Below are positions 27,739 to 36,046 of a stretch of 64,000 bases of DNA, piece after piece. Numbering within the stretch: the first letter of the stretch is position 1; every line of letters begins with the position of its first letter. Source of the stretch: Alcanivorax borkumensis SK2 (GTDB lineage: Bacteria > Pseudomonadota > Gammaproteobacteria > Pseudomonadales > Alcanivoracaceae). Where the stretch lies: positions 1,523,501 to 1,587,500 of the forward strand of contig NC_008260.1 of NCBI RefSeq assembly GCF_000009365.1, read 5' to 3'. The notes beneath the pieces were generated by a model. That model saw only the letters and a list, made by a program, of their open reading frames with translations, did no database searches and had not been told where the DNA came from. A program made the translations under genes and the position numbers.

Positions 27739-29516
27739 ACCTCACCTCCATCTTTGGCAATCACGTCTGTTTTGGCCTGCGTCGACTCTGGCCCACCTTC
27801 AACAATGACCTTGCGGAACATACCAGCGGCCGCGTGATAGGACAGGTGACAGTGGAACGCCCACTGACCGGGCGCGTCGACCTCGGTTTCCATGTAAACG
27901 GTGGTGCCGGGCTGCACACTGACCGTGTGTTTGATCGGGTTCCACTGGCCTGCGCCAACATCAAGGATGGACCACATACCGTGCAGGTGCATGGGGTGAG
28001 TCATCATGGTTTCGTTGACAAACTTGAAACGGACCCGCTCACCGTATTTGAGACGAATCGGATCGGCGTCTTCATACTTGACGCCATTAATGCTCCAGGT
28101 ATACCGCTCCATATTGCCGGTCAAACGAAGCTCAATTTCCCGGGTCGGCTCGCGAACTTCATACAACGGATCCTGAGCCTTCAGGTCAGCGTAAGAGAGG
28201 AACTTTCCGCCATTGGCAGCTTTGGGCATGAGGCCACTGCCCTTGGCGTAAAAAGGATCGCTTTTTTCTTCTGTCCCCATCGCCATGGAACCATGGTCCA
28301 TGCCGGACATGCCCGAATGATCCATATCTTTCATGTTGGAATGATCCATACCTTCCATATTGGAATGATCCATGCTGCCCATGTTGGAGTGGTCCATCCC
28401 GGACATATCTCCCGAGCTGCTCATATCCATGTTCCCATGATCCATGCCAGACATGCTGCCATGGTCCATACCGGGCATACCGCTCATATCAGCCATGGTC
28501 AGACGCGCTGGTTCACGCATTGGTGGCACAGACCCTTCCATACCCTTTTCGGGGGCCAGCGTCGCTCTTGCATAGCCTGAACGTCCCATGGATTCGGCAA
28601 AAATGGTATAAGCCTGCTCATCTTTCGGGCGCACGATCACATCGTAGGTTTCCGCTACACCGATCCGGAACTCGTCCACACTGACCGGCTGAACGTTGTT
28701 GCCATCAGCCTGGACAACCGTCATATCCAGACCGGGAATCCGGATGTCGAAGTAGGTCATCGCCGAAGAGTTGATAAAACGCAGCCGGATGCGCTCGCCC
28801 GGCTCAAAGAGTCCGGTCCAGTTCTGGTCCGGCCCTTTACCATTGATCAGGCCCGTAAAGCCATGCACGTCTTCGACGTCTGCTTTCATCATGCGCATGC
28901 CACCCCAGGCCATGCGATCCCGAACTGTGTTCATAAAACCGTTCTCGGACACATCCGAGAAAAACTCGCCCACGGTCTGCTGATCGCGGTTGTAATAATC
29001 AGTCATCATTTTCAAGTTGCGCATGATGCGATCACCGGAATGCGGGTGTTTGTCGGTCAATTGGACGACGTATTCGCGGTCGTAACGGAACGGTTCACGC
29101 CCCTCGGGTTCGATAACGATGGAACCGTAGGCGCCATCCGGCTCCTGAAAACCAGAGTGGCTGTGAAACCAATAAGTACCAGCCTGCTGGATGGGAAATT
29201 CGTAGGTGAAGGTTTCACCCGGCTTGATGCCTGGAAAGCTGATACCAGGCACACCGTCCTGATCAAAAGGAAGGATCAGGCCGTGCCAGTGAATGGAAGT
29301 CATCTCATCCAGGTTGTTGGTCACGTTGATCTTGACGTTTTCGCCTTCCTTGAAGCGCATCACCGGCCCGGGAGATGCACCGTTATAACCGATGCCGTCT
29401 TTCACGAAATCGCCGGTGTCAATTTCGACCCGATCAACCGTGAGATTATATTCGCCAGCCATGACCGATGCAGACATCAGCAGGCTTAACAACACTGAAC
29501 CTAAACGGCTGTTCAT
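27735..29516 (-). CDS. copA: Periplasmic multicopper oxidase CopA (PcoA type)
   Basis: Multicopper oxidase (593 residues) that oxidises Cu(I) in the periplasm. All four copper-binding motifs are present: HWHGLILP, HSHSGFQE, HPMHLHGM and HCHLSYHAAAGM. Around residues 345-420 there is a methionine/histidine-rich stretch with seven copies of MDH(G/S)xM, a copper-binding insert. The signal peptide (1-20, MSASVMAGEY) is Sec-like, with no twin arginine, which is unusual since most PcoA/CopA use Tat. ATG 29516 follows GGAG; an upstream in-frame start 13 codons earlier lacks one. It overlaps copB by 4 bases. Confidence 0.93.
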   Translation of the reverse strand: MNSRLGSVLLSLLMSASVMAGEYNLTVDRVEIDTGDFVKDGIGYNGASPGPVMRFKEGENVKINVTNNLDEMTSIHWHGLILPFDQDGVPGISFPGIKPGETFTYEFPIQQAGTYWFHSHSGFQEPDGAYGSIVIEPEGREPFRYDREYVVQLTDKHPHSGDRIMRNLKMMTDYYNRDQQTVGEFFSDVSENGFMNTVRDRMAWGGMRMMKADVEDVHGFTGLINGKGPDQNWTGLFEPGERIRLRFINSSAMTYFDIRIPGLDMTVVQADGNNVQPVSVDEFRIGVAETYDVIVRPKDEQAYTIFAESMGRSGYARATLAPEKGMEGSVPPMREPARLTMADMSGMPGMDHGSMSGMDHGNMDMSSSGDMSGMDHSNMGSMDHSNMEGMDHSNMKDMDHSGMSGMDHGSMAMGTEEKSDPFYAKGSGLMPKAANGGKFLSYADLKAQDPLYEVREPTREIELRLTGNMERYTWSINGVKYEDADPIRLKYGERVRFKFVNETMMTHPMHLHGMWSILDVGAGQWNPIKHTVSVQPGTTVYMETEVDAPGQWAFHCHLSYHAAAGMFRKVIVEGGPESTQAKTDVIAKDGGEV

Positions 29517-29604
29517 ACTTTTTGCTCCAAATCGCTCTTCACTAAGAACCCTCAAAATAAATACCTACAAGCCCACTGGATCAACGCCCCATTAGTGAAC
29601 TCAG

Positions 29605-30138
29605 TTACTGGACCTTGACGTCACCGTACATCCCTGCCTGGTAATGACCCGGCACGTTGCAGGCGAACTCGATATTGCTGTTATCGGAAAACTTCCAAAT
29701 AACTTCCTGCCTCTGGCCCGGTTCCAGCAGGACGCTGTTAGGGTCGTCGTGTTTCATGGACTGGCCGTTCCCCATGTCCATTTCCATCATGTCGTGGTTG
29801 AGCTTTCCGCCCTGGATGACGCCATGTTCGACCATCATCATCATTTCCTCCTGATGCCCCTCATGCATCTCAGGTGTGCCGATGTTGAACTCGTGAACGA
29901 GGTTCCCCTTGTTCTCCACCACGAACCGCACCGTTTCCCCGGGGCTTACGATGATTGATTCCGGTTCATAGTAATTGTCGTACATTTCGACTGTTATGGT
30001 TCGGCTGGCCTCTGAGGCTTTGCCGGGCTCACCACTCGCAGCGCCGTGATCATGTCCTCCACCATGGGTTCCAGCGGCAAAGGTGGTCGCCGACAATAAG
30101 ATAGTTGCGGCAGCAACGAGGAATTTTGATACGGTCAT
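29605..30138 (-). CDS. Periplasmic cupredoxin-like copper protein
   Basis: Secreted blue-copper-like protein of 177 residues, signal peptide about 1-22. A plastocyanin/azurin-type fold is indicated by VSPGETVRFVVENKGNLVHE with a ligand histidine and the C-terminal FACNVPGHYQAGMYGDV, which has the Cys, His and Met ligands. A central insert is rich in Met and His (HQEEMMMMVEHG, HDMMEMDMGNGQSMKHDD). It is the first gene of the copper operon, 88 bases before copA. It resembles CopI-type copper-tolerance cupredoxins; that assignment is tentative. Confidence 0.85.
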   Translation of the reverse strand: MTVSKFLVAAATILLSATTFAAGTHGGGHDHGAASGEPGKASEASRTITVEMYDNYYEPESIIVSPGETVRFVVENKGNLVHEFNIGTPEMHEGHQEEMMMMVEHGVIQGGKLNHDMMEMDMGNGQSMKHDDPNSVLLEPGQRQEVIWKFSDNSNIEFACNVPGHYQAGMYGDVKVQ

Positions 30139-30186
30139 ATATCTTCTCCTTTGAACAGCTTTGGCCCTGAGGGCCGGGTTGTCTCA

Positions 30187-30199
30187 CTCAAAACTTGAG
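30187..30199. promoter_or_regulatory. Small palindrome in the copRS / copper operon divergent promoter region
   Basis: CTCAAAACTTGAG lies in the 203-base gap between the two divergent transcripts. It could be part of a CopR operator, but it does not match a consensus I can confirm. The same gap must hold promoters for both directions. Confidence 0.3.
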
Positions 30200-30341
30200 C
30201 AATATCCAGAAGCGGTTGCTACCATCGCTCAGCAACCTGAATCCAGGCTGAAAATCGGAATTATTTTTTGTTCTGGCACAATTCAGCTTGGGCAGCGACA
30301 CTGACGGACTCTGATGCTCAATTTAGAAAGGCAGTTCAGGA

Positions 30342-31010
30342 ATGAGATTACTTCTGGTGGAAGATGACTACCTGCTGACAAATGGGCTAAGCGCCCAACT
30401 GGAAAAGGCCGGTTTCAGCGTGGATACCGCCCGTACAGCGCGGGAAGCCCGGCACCTCGGGCAGCAGGAAAGTTACCGCGCCGGTATTCTTGACCTGGGC
30501 CTGCCCGACGGCAACGGCCTGGACGTACTGAAACAGTGGCGGACGCATAAGGTCAGTTTCCCGGTGTTGATCCTGACCGCCAGGGGAGACTGGCAGGACA
30601 AGGTCAATGGCTTGAAGGCCGGCGCCGATGATTACCTCGCGAAGCCTTTCCAGACCGAAGAGCTGATTGCCCGACTTCACGCCATCGTCCGGCGAAGCGA
30701 AGGCAGAATAATGGATACCCTGACAGCGGGCCGGTTCGAGCTGGACGAAAATCGCCAGACGTTAAGGGCCGGTGACGAGACCGAACATAGCCTGACCGGT
30801 ACGGAGTTCCGTTTGCTCCGATGTCTGATGAGTCGTCCCGGGCAGGTTTTCTCGAAAGAACAGCTTCTCGACCAGCTATACAGCATCGACGACATACCCA
30901 GCGAGAACGTGATCGAAGCGTATGTGCGGCGGCTCAGGAAGCTGGTGGGACCGGACACCATCAAGACCCGACGTGGTCAGGGGTACCTGTTCGATGCCGA
31001 TAGCCGCTAG
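30342..31010 (+). CDS. copR: OmpR-family response regulator, CopR/CusR type
   Basis: DNA-binding response regulator of 222 residues. The receiver domain has acidic residues EDD at 7-9, phospho-acceptor D51 in ILDLGLPDG, and the lysine in DYLAKPF near 102. The C-terminal winged helix (about 125-218) includes SENVIEAYVRRLRKL and TRRGQGYLF. Divergent position to the copper operon points to copper-responsive activation, as in copRS/pcoRS. It overlaps the kinase gene by 17 bases. Confidence 0.88.
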   Translation: MRLLLVEDDYLLTNGLSAQLEKAGFSVDTARTAREARHLGQQESYRAGILDLGLPDGNGLDVLKQWRTHKVSFPVLILTARGDWQDKVNGLKAGADDYLAKPFQTEELIARLHAIVRRSEGRIMDTLTAGRFELDENRQTLRAGDETEHSLTGTEFRLLRCLMSRPGQVFSKEQLLDQLYSIDDIPSENVIEAYVRRLRKLVGPDTIKTRRGQGYLFDADSR

Positions 31011-32364
31011 ACCTCGCTCAGTCAGGGGGATGCTCCTGATTCTGCTGCTTCCGGCCGGCATTGGTCTGATGGCACTGGCTTGGATCATCCATGGGGCCTT
31101 GCTGGAGAGGATGACCATGGACTTAGTAGAACGCCGCTTGAAAGATGAGGTAGCTTTTCTGGAACACCAGATCCGCCAATCCGGTGGCCAGATTGATACA
31201 CTCCAGACCGGCGACTATTTTCAGGAAGTGCTCCTCCACGCCTTCGCCATCGCCATCGCTTCTCCGTCTGGGCAGTCCATCTCACCGGAGACCTGGACTC
31301 CGATTCTGAGGCCGTTGCTCACCTCCGGGCAGGAGGGAGCCGTGAGAGCCAGGGATGCTGAGGTACCAGCTGCGCCTTCCCAAATGCTTGGGTATCGCCG
31401 TGCCTTCACGGTCGACGGAAACCCCTTCGTGATCATTGTTGCCGAGGATATGGAGGCGCTTCATCGGAGCCAGGCCAAACTCCATATCTGGACTGCCGTC
31501 GTCTCGGTTTTACTGGTCATTCTGATGATCGGGAGCATATGGCTGGGAATCACTCTGGCCCTGCGGTCAATAGCGGGCCTTCAGATGAACCTGAAAAAAC
31601 TTCAGTCAGGCGAGCTCTCCCGTATTAACGCAGACGGCCCGGAGGAGTTCCAGCCCCTCGTCCGGCAACTCAATCGACTGCTGGATTCACTGGATGACCG
31701 GCTGGAACGCTCCCGTGACGCACTTGCCAACCTTTCCCACAGCGTGAAAACCCCCATAGCGGCTGTCAGACAGATCCTGGAAGACACCAGTCGCCCGCTC
31801 GATGAGAAGCTGAGATGGGAAATGGCGGCGCGCCTCGACGACATAGATGCTCAGCTTGAGGCCGAAATGCGGCGAAGCCGGTTTGCGGGTCCACAGGTCG
31901 GCCAAAGTGTATGTCCGATCAAACAGGCCCGGGATCTGCTGTGGATGCTTGGCCGCCTCTACCCCGATAAATCTTTTGAATTGTCAACGGATCTGCCTGA
32001 AAACCATCGCTGGCCTGTCGAGGAGCATGATCTGAACGAAATCCTTGGCAACTTGCTGGATAACGCAGGCAAATGGTCATCCCGCTGGGTGGAGCTCACG
32101 CTGAGTGAAGATCAAGAGCAGTTAAAAATTATCATCAGCGACGACGGAGCGGGCGTATCAGAAACAGCCCACTCACAATTGGGCAAGCGAGGATTGAGGC
32201 TGGACGAGCAAACACCCGGTCATGGATTGGGGCTGGCTATTGTCCACGCAATAGTTGAGCGTTATCAGGGACAGGTTCATTACACGTCCAGTAAGGTAGG
32301 AGGCCTTACTGCAGTTGTTGTAATCCCTGGTTCTGATCGATTCGGCGACCGGTCAGACAACTGA
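30994..32364 (+). CDS. copS: Sensor histidine kinase, CopS type
   Basis: Membrane sensor kinase of 456 residues. Two transmembrane helices (about 13-32 and 165-187) flank a periplasmic sensor loop. A HAMP-like segment and the dimerisation box LANLSHSVKTPIAAVRQI with the phospho-histidine follow, then N box NEILGNLLDNAGKWS, G1 ISDDGAGV and G2 HGLGLAIVHAIV. The start at ATG 30994, inside the end of copR, gives MPIAARPRSVRG; a longer frame upstream overlaps copR too far. Which metal it senses is inferred from the neighbouring copper operon. Confidence 0.87.
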   Translation: MPIAARPRSVRGMLLILLLPAGIGLMALAWIIHGALLERMTMDLVERRLKDEVAFLEHQIRQSGGQIDTLQTGDYFQEVLLHAFAIAIASPSGQSISPETWTPILRPLLTSGQEGAVRARDAEVPAAPSQMLGYRRAFTVDGNPFVIIVAEDMEALHRSQAKLHIWTAVVSVLLVILMIGSIWLGITLALRSIAGLQMNLKKLQSGELSRINADGPEEFQPLVRQLNRLLDSLDDRLERSRDALANLSHSVKTPIAAVRQILEDTSRPLDEKLRWEMAARLDDIDAQLEAEMRRSRFAGPQVGQSVCPIKQARDLLWMLGRLYPDKSFELSTDLPENHRWPVEEHDLNEILGNLLDNAGKWSSRWVELTLSEDQEQLKIIISDDGAGVSETAHSQLGKRGLRLDEQTPGHGLGLAIVHAIVERYQGQVHYTSSKVGGLTAVVVIPGSDRFGDRSDN

Positions 32365-32592
32365 CACCTTCACCCTCCATTCTCTATGCTTCAAGTCAAA
32401 TTCATCAATAGTTGGGATGATGATTTGGAGTCTCGTCCAGCCTGTTCAATCTCGACCGCTCTATAATGAGCTTTCCCTGAAGGATACTGAATCTACACCC
32501 ACTAACACTACTTGCTCTACTTGCAACCCAAAACAGCAAACCGATGCTTTTGATCATGAATTTTATACCCCCCCCCTTTCACTGCATGCCAG

Positions 32593-32615
32593 AGCCCGCC
32601 TTGTGCGGGCTTTTT
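32593..32615 (+). terminator. Rho-independent terminator downstream of copRS
   Basis: Arms AGCCCGC and GCGGGCT around the 5-base loop CTTGT, followed by TTTT. It lies 228 bases after the copS stop. The gap 32365-32828 otherwise holds a run of nine C (32568-32576) and, past the terminator, a short protein-like frame (32617-32730). Confidence 0.75.
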
Positions 32616-32616
32616 C

Positions 32617-32730
32617 ATGCCGTTTTGGAGTTTCTATGGATATTCGAGCGAGCTGGGCCTGTACCACGTACAGGGCTACGTTAATCCTGAGGAGATTATC
32701 AGTACGGCGGCCACCATTTTGTATGGCTGA
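32617..32730 (+). other. Short protein-like open frame, possible gene remnant
   Basis: A 37-codon frame ends SSELGLYHVQGYVNPEEI and then ISTAATILYG before a stop. The amino acid pattern looks like the end of a real protein, but it directly follows the terminator T-run, with no ribosome site. It is probably a leftover of a gene truncated when the neighbouring modules joined. I do not recognise the family. Confidence 0.25.
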
Positions 32731-32828
32731 AAGGTGTCTAGCAAACCGGTGGCGATTCAGTTGATCTTACCTTTGCATGAGAGTGAGACAGACCGGCATC
32801 TCATCGGATTATCTGGTTGATGCTTCAC

Positions 32829-33236
32829 CTACTGCTGGTGCATGTTTCCTTCGCTAATTCCAGCAAGAACCCCACACGCCTCAACTTCCCGGTCATCGTT
32901 GCAACTCGCTCTCAGTGAAACGAGTTGTTTCTCAAGCGCTTGCAGAGCGGTTATCTGCGACCGCACATGAGAGATGTGATCATCGAGCAAGGCGTTGACG
33001 GCGGTACAAGGCTGATGAGGGTCGTCCTGATAGCTCTGTAGTTCGTGAATCTCAGCCAGTGACAGGCCCAGGATTCTGCAGCGACGGATGAAGGCCAGCC
33101 CCTCACCATGCTTCTCGGTATAGACACGGTAACCGTTGTCCTGCCGATCAGGCGGCGGCAACAAGCCCTGCTGTTCATAGAAGCGGATCGTCTGTGTTTC
33201 GACCCCTACCAACTGCGCCAACTGACCAATGCGCAT
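32829..33236 (-). CDS. cadR: Cd(II)/Pb(II)-responsive MerR-family regulator CadR
   Basis: Metal-responsive activator of 135 residues. The N-terminal winged helix-turn-helix starts MRIGQLAQLVGVETQTIRFY; a dimerisation helix follows. Cysteines at 77, 112 and 121 (HQPCTAV, ASCNDD, EACGVL) fit the Cd/Pb site of CadR/PbrR proteins. ATG 33236 follows GGAGG closely; the upstream in-frame start is TTG without support. It is divergent from the CDF exporter, whose promoter it should control. Confidence 0.9.
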   Translation of the reverse strand: MRIGQLAQLVGVETQTIRFYEQQGLLPPPDRQDNGYRVYTEKHGEGLAFIRRCRILGLSLAEIHELQSYQDDPHQPCTAVNALLDDHISHVRSQITALQALEKQLVSLRASCNDDREVEACGVLAGISEGNMHQQ

Positions 33237-33268
33237 CAGCCTCCTCCCCAACGGATTCTTTACTCTAT

Positions 33269-33299
33269 TGACCTTATAGTAGCTTTATAGTTTTAAATG
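33269..33299 (+). promoter_or_regulatory. MerR-type promoter/operator controlled by CadR
   Basis: TTGACC (-35) and TTAAAT (-10) are separated by 19 bases, the overlong spacer typical of MerR-family promoters. An imperfect dyad around CTTATAGTAGCTTTATAG sits in the spacer and resembles CadR/PbrR operators (ACCTATAGT type). It faces the CDF exporter gene at 33332 and lies 33 bases from the cadR start. Confidence 0.75.
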
Positions 33300-33331
33300 G
33301 TACCACAACATTGTTCAAGTGGAGTCGTATC

Positions 33332-34228
33332 ATGAGCAAATCCTGTGGTGGCGCCTGTGGCGGTGATGCAACGTCCGCAGCGGATACCGATATACAGGCC
33401 TCCTCCGAGGCGCCAGGGAGATGGGTCAGTGTTTATGCCGTGCCGAAGATGGACTGTCCATCAGAAGAACGAATGATTCGCCTAGCCCTGAACGGCTTTG
33501 AGGAGATTCGGGCGCTGTCCTTCGACTTGTCGAACCGCCGGCTGAAGGTCGTGCATGACGGCGAGGTCGAGCCCGTCACCTCGAAACTGAAGACCTTGGG
33601 GCTAGGCGCCTCGCTTCAGGAAACCGTCGCTGCAAATCCGGAGACCATCAAGGCCGCCGAGTTTTCGGCAGCTTCTGCTAAGCAAGAATCCGGGACCCTG
33701 CGCTGGTTGCTCGGCATCAATGCACTTCTGTTCGTGGTGGAAATGACTGCCGGTCTGATCGCCCAGTCCACCGGCCTGATTGGAGAATCCCTGGACAATT
33801 TTGCCGATGCGGCGGTGTACGGGCTTGCCCTTTATGCGGTTGGACATAGCGTGAAAATGCAGGTACGTGCCGCGCATCTTGCTGGTGTACTGCAACTGAT
33901 CTTGGCTGTGGGCGTGCTCGTAGAGGTGGTGAGACGCTTTGTATTCGGTAGTGAGCCTGAATCGCTGGTGATGATGGCTATCGCATTCGTCGCATTGATT
34001 GCCAATACCAGTTGTCTGCTGCTCATATCCAAACATCGGGAAGGCGGGGCGCACATGAAGGCAAGCTGGATATTCTCGGCCAACGACGTGGTGATCAACC
34101 TGGGGGTCATCACCGCCGGCGCCCTGGTCGCGTGGACCGGGTCCAATTATCCGGATCTGATTATCGGCACCATATCGGGAGTCATTGTACTTAACGGGGC
34201 CAGGCGTATTCTGGCGTTGAAGGGTTAA
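33332..34228 (+). CDS. CDF-related cation exporter with N-terminal metal-binding domain
   Basis: Inner-membrane cation transporter of 298 residues. It begins with a cysteine-rich tip (SCGGACGGD), then an HMA-like domain with KMDCPSEE (about 30-95), then about six transmembrane helices (125-295). In place of the usual HxxxD metal sites it has GESLDNFADAA in TM2 and SANDVVINLG in TM5, a non-standard ligand set. ATG 33332 has GGAG upstream; a start seven codons earlier is unsupported. With cadR and lspA it forms a Cd/Pb-type operon. Metal specificity is inferred from the regulator. Confidence 0.85.
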   Translation: MSKSCGGACGGDATSAADTDIQASSEAPGRWVSVYAVPKMDCPSEERMIRLALNGFEEIRALSFDLSNRRLKVVHDGEVEPVTSKLKTLGLGASLQETVAANPETIKAAEFSAASAKQESGTLRWLLGINALLFVVEMTAGLIAQSTGLIGESLDNFADAAVYGLALYAVGHSVKMQVRAAHLAGVLQLILAVGVLVEVVRRFVFGSEPESLVMMAIAFVALIANTSCLLLISKHREGGAHMKASWIFSANDVVINLGVITAGALVAWTGSNYPDLIIGTISGVIVLNGARRILALKG

Positions 34229-34232
34229 ATAA

Positions 34233-34745
34233 TTGCTCATTATTGGCAACAAGCACTCGTCGTATGCCCTGTTTTCCATATCGAGCCTGCTGGCAGCGTC
34301 AGATCAGGCTGCAAAGTGGCTGGTGCAGCAATCAATGGCCTATGGCGAGTCTATTTCAGTGACCCCGTTCTTTAACTGGGTGCACGTATGGAACACCGGT
34401 GCCGCATTCAGTCTTTTTGCGAATGGCGGAGGCTGGCAGCGCTATTTTTTAATCGGAATCGCGGTGGTGGTCTCGATTTTCCTGATCAAGCTGATTCTTG
34501 AAAATCGTCATAAAGGAGAAGCCTTCGCTTACAGTCTTATCCTCGGTGGCGCCATGGGCAACCTGATTGACCGAATATTTCGCGGCTACGTTGTGGATTC
34601 CTTTGATTTCTATTGGCGGGACTGGCACTGGCCGGCCTTTAATCTGGCTGATATTGCTATTGTCACCGGTGCCTTGCTTTTCGTTTCCGGCAGTTTGTTG
34701 GGCGAAAAAACAAACACCAATACAAACCCAGATAGGCAAGGCTGA
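34233..34745 (+). CDS. lspA: Lipoprotein signal peptidase II, metal-operon paralogue
   Basis: Membrane aspartyl protease (170 residues) of the LspA family with four transmembrane helices. The catalytic aspartates occur in GNLIDRIFRGYVVDS and AFNLADIAI. The start is TTG at 34233, 4 bases after the CDF stop, so it is co-transcribed with the exporter. Extra lspA copies next to cadR/pbr-type exporters are known in lead-resistance operons. The housekeeping copy would be elsewhere, next to ileS. Confidence 0.9.
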   Translation: MLIIGNKHSSYALFSISSLLAASDQAAKWLVQQSMAYGESISVTPFFNWVHVWNTGAAFSLFANGGGWQRYFLIGIAVVVSIFLIKLILENRHKGEAFAYSLILGGAMGNLIDRIFRGYVVDSFDFYWRDWHWPAFNLADIAIVTGALLFVSGSLLGEKTNTNTNPDRQG

Positions 34746-34877
34746 CGTTACAGCTATGAACGCCATTGGGAAGAATGTGCGGTTCGCTAAGCGTGGGCTT
34801 CTTATCGTGTTTTGCTCAGACCCGGCAAGCGGGTCATCCTGTAGATAGTCCATCGCAAGTTCATTTGCCAGGTCTAA

Positions 34878-35015
34878 AACCTTGAAGGCAAGCGATCGGA
34901 GAATGCGGAGGCCTTCCGTATCGCGCAGCGGCTAGATGAGTTCTTGGAGAATGAATTCAACCTCCCCTCCCCCCTACAACTTCCTGACGACACAAAACCG
35001 CTTGAACGAAAATAG
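34878..35015 (+). other. Protein-like open frame, probably a gene remnant
   Basis: An open frame after a TAA at 34875 encodes ENAEAFRIAQRLDEFLENEF and ends LPDDTKPLERK. It has no start codon with a ribosome site. The helical, charged pattern looks like the end of a truncated protein. The 309-base gap 34746-35054 holds nothing else I can support. Confidence 0.25.
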
Positions 35016-35054
35016 TGAATTAAAGCCTGATACCGGTTCTACATGATAGGAATA

Positions 35055-35270
35055 TCATTCATCGGTTAGAAAAATAGCAGCAGGAAGCGAGAGAGCGTCG
35101 CTAATCTGGTAGATTTTGAGCAGAGTAATGTTCTTTTCGCCACGCTCAATGTGACCCATATAGCTGCGGTCCAAGCCTGCTAAACTTGCAAGCTCCTCTT
35201 GGGATAGGCCTTTCTGCTTTCGCATTGCTCTAACCTTTGCGCCAAATGCCTGAAGACGAGCATTGCTCAT
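35055..35270 (-). CDS. Small XRE-family DNA-binding protein
   Basis: Helix-turn-helix protein of 71 residues (Cro/C1 type): AMRKQKGLSQEELASLAGLD then HIERGEKNITLLKI. Almost the entire protein is the HTH domain, as in controller proteins of restriction or toxin-antitoxin systems. ATG 35270 follows AGGTGAG. An inverted repeat (TCTCAC..GTGAGA) just upstream is a likely operator. Its target may be the divergent SEC-C gene. No restriction enzyme or toxin is seen beside it. Confidence 0.85.
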   Translation of the reverse strand: MSNARLQAFGAKVRAMRKQKGLSQEELASLAGLDRSYMGHIERGEKNITLLKIYQISDALSLPAAIFLTDE

Positions 35271-35275
35271 GGAAG

Positions 35276-35293
35276 TCTCACCTAAAAGTGAGA
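35276..35293. promoter_or_regulatory. Likely operator of the XRE regulator
   Basis: TCTCAC and GTGAGA are separated by 6 bases, directly upstream of the XRE start. The same half-site TCTCACCT recurs at 35361-35368, at the start of the SEC-C gene. The spacing and location fit autoregulation and control of the divergent gene. Confidence 0.45.
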
Positions 35294-35357
35294 ACTATCA
35301 TTTTTTGATGCCTGAGCATCCACGGACTATAATACCCATTTTCCGTTTGGGTGGAGA

Positions 35358-35720
35358 ATGTCTCACCTGCAAAGAAATGCGCCATGCCCATGTGGTAGCG
35401 GGGTTAAATACAAGAAGTGCTGCTTGCCAAGGCAGGAAGCAGAGCTGCACGCCACGAACCAAGGGCAGGTATATGCGTTATTGAACCAGATTATTCCAGA
35501 CACAATTGGCTCGCCCGACGAAAACAGCAAGGAGTTCCAGCGACTTGAGGAGTGGGCTAATCGCTATTTATCAGGGATTGATCGCCGGCACCCTCTATTT
35601 GAGCCTCTGTCCGATCATTTGTGCACACACAGTGAAATCATTGCAATCGCCAAACAACAGAAGATCCATAGTTATTTGTCCGTGGCCGAACCTCTATATA
35701 TTGCATGGCTAAATTCTTGA
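35358..35720 (+). CDS. SEC-C motif protein
   Basis: Protein of 120 residues with an N-terminal zinc-binding SEC-C motif, APCPCGSGVKYKKCC (CxC...CC). The remainder, with LEEWANRYLSGID and HSEIIAIAKQQK, is helical and of unknown function. SEC-C tails occur on SecA and on many accessory proteins, so they do not define a function. It is divergent from the XRE regulator. Confidence 0.75.
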   Translation: MSHLQRNAPCPCGSGVKYKKCCLPRQEAELHATNQGQVYALLNQIIPDTIGSPDENSKEFQRLEEWANRYLSGIDRRHPLFEPLSDHLCTHSEIIAIAKQQKIHSYLSVAEPLYIAWLNS

Positions 35721-35794
35721 CCATCACTACCACATGGTTGTTACGGGTGATTTATCTATTTAAATTGAGGTTACACCCAATGTGTGAGGTGCTT

Positions 35795-36046
35795 ATGAAA
35801 TTGAAAGTGCAGAAAATTAGTAATGGCGCAGGACTTCGAGTCCCTAAAACTGTCTTGCAGCATCTTGGTCTTGATGTGGGAAGTATCGTTGATATGGAAC
35901 TGACTGATGAGCAGTTGATCATTCGCCCAAAGCCCATGCCGACCTTGGAAGAGATGTTGGCAGCTTGTACACCAGAGAATACCGCACTGAGCGAGGAAGA
36001 CCGCGAGTGGCTTAGCGATGGTCCGGTCGGTAAAGAGATTTTGTGA
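35795..36046 (+). CDS. AbrB/MazE-type antitoxin-like protein without a visible toxin
   Basis: SpoVT/AbrB-fold protein of 83 residues: MKLKVQKISNGAGLRVPKTV, then DMELTDEQLIIRPKP. The C terminus (PTLEEMLAACTPEN ... EDREWLSD) is the typical toxin-binding tail of MazE antitoxins. GAGG precedes ATG 35795; an upstream in-frame ATG at 35705 lacks support. No MazF-like reading frame follows; the next 150 bases belong to a repeat. It seems to be an orphan antitoxin, possibly left when the toxin was displaced. Confidence 0.75.
   Translation: MKLKVQKISNGAGLRVPKTVLQHLGLDVGSIVDMELTDEQLIIRPKPMPTLEEMLAACTPENTALSEEDREWLSDGPVGKEIL

Noticed and set aside
28260..28490. Short tandem DNA repeats as a possible CRISPR array
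   Set aside because: The repeats are in frame inside copA and encode Met/His motifs; there are no unique spacers of regular length.
27720..28580. 286-codon plus-strand frame opposite the copA oxidase gene, with a His-rich repeat
   Set aside because: The repeat (HAGHARMIHIFH type) is the antisense of the MDHxM units; the oxidase is clearly the real gene.
33602..34279. 225-codon minus-strand frame opposite the CDF exporter
   Set aside because: Its start lies inside lspA and it has no domain; the plus-strand operon is coherent.
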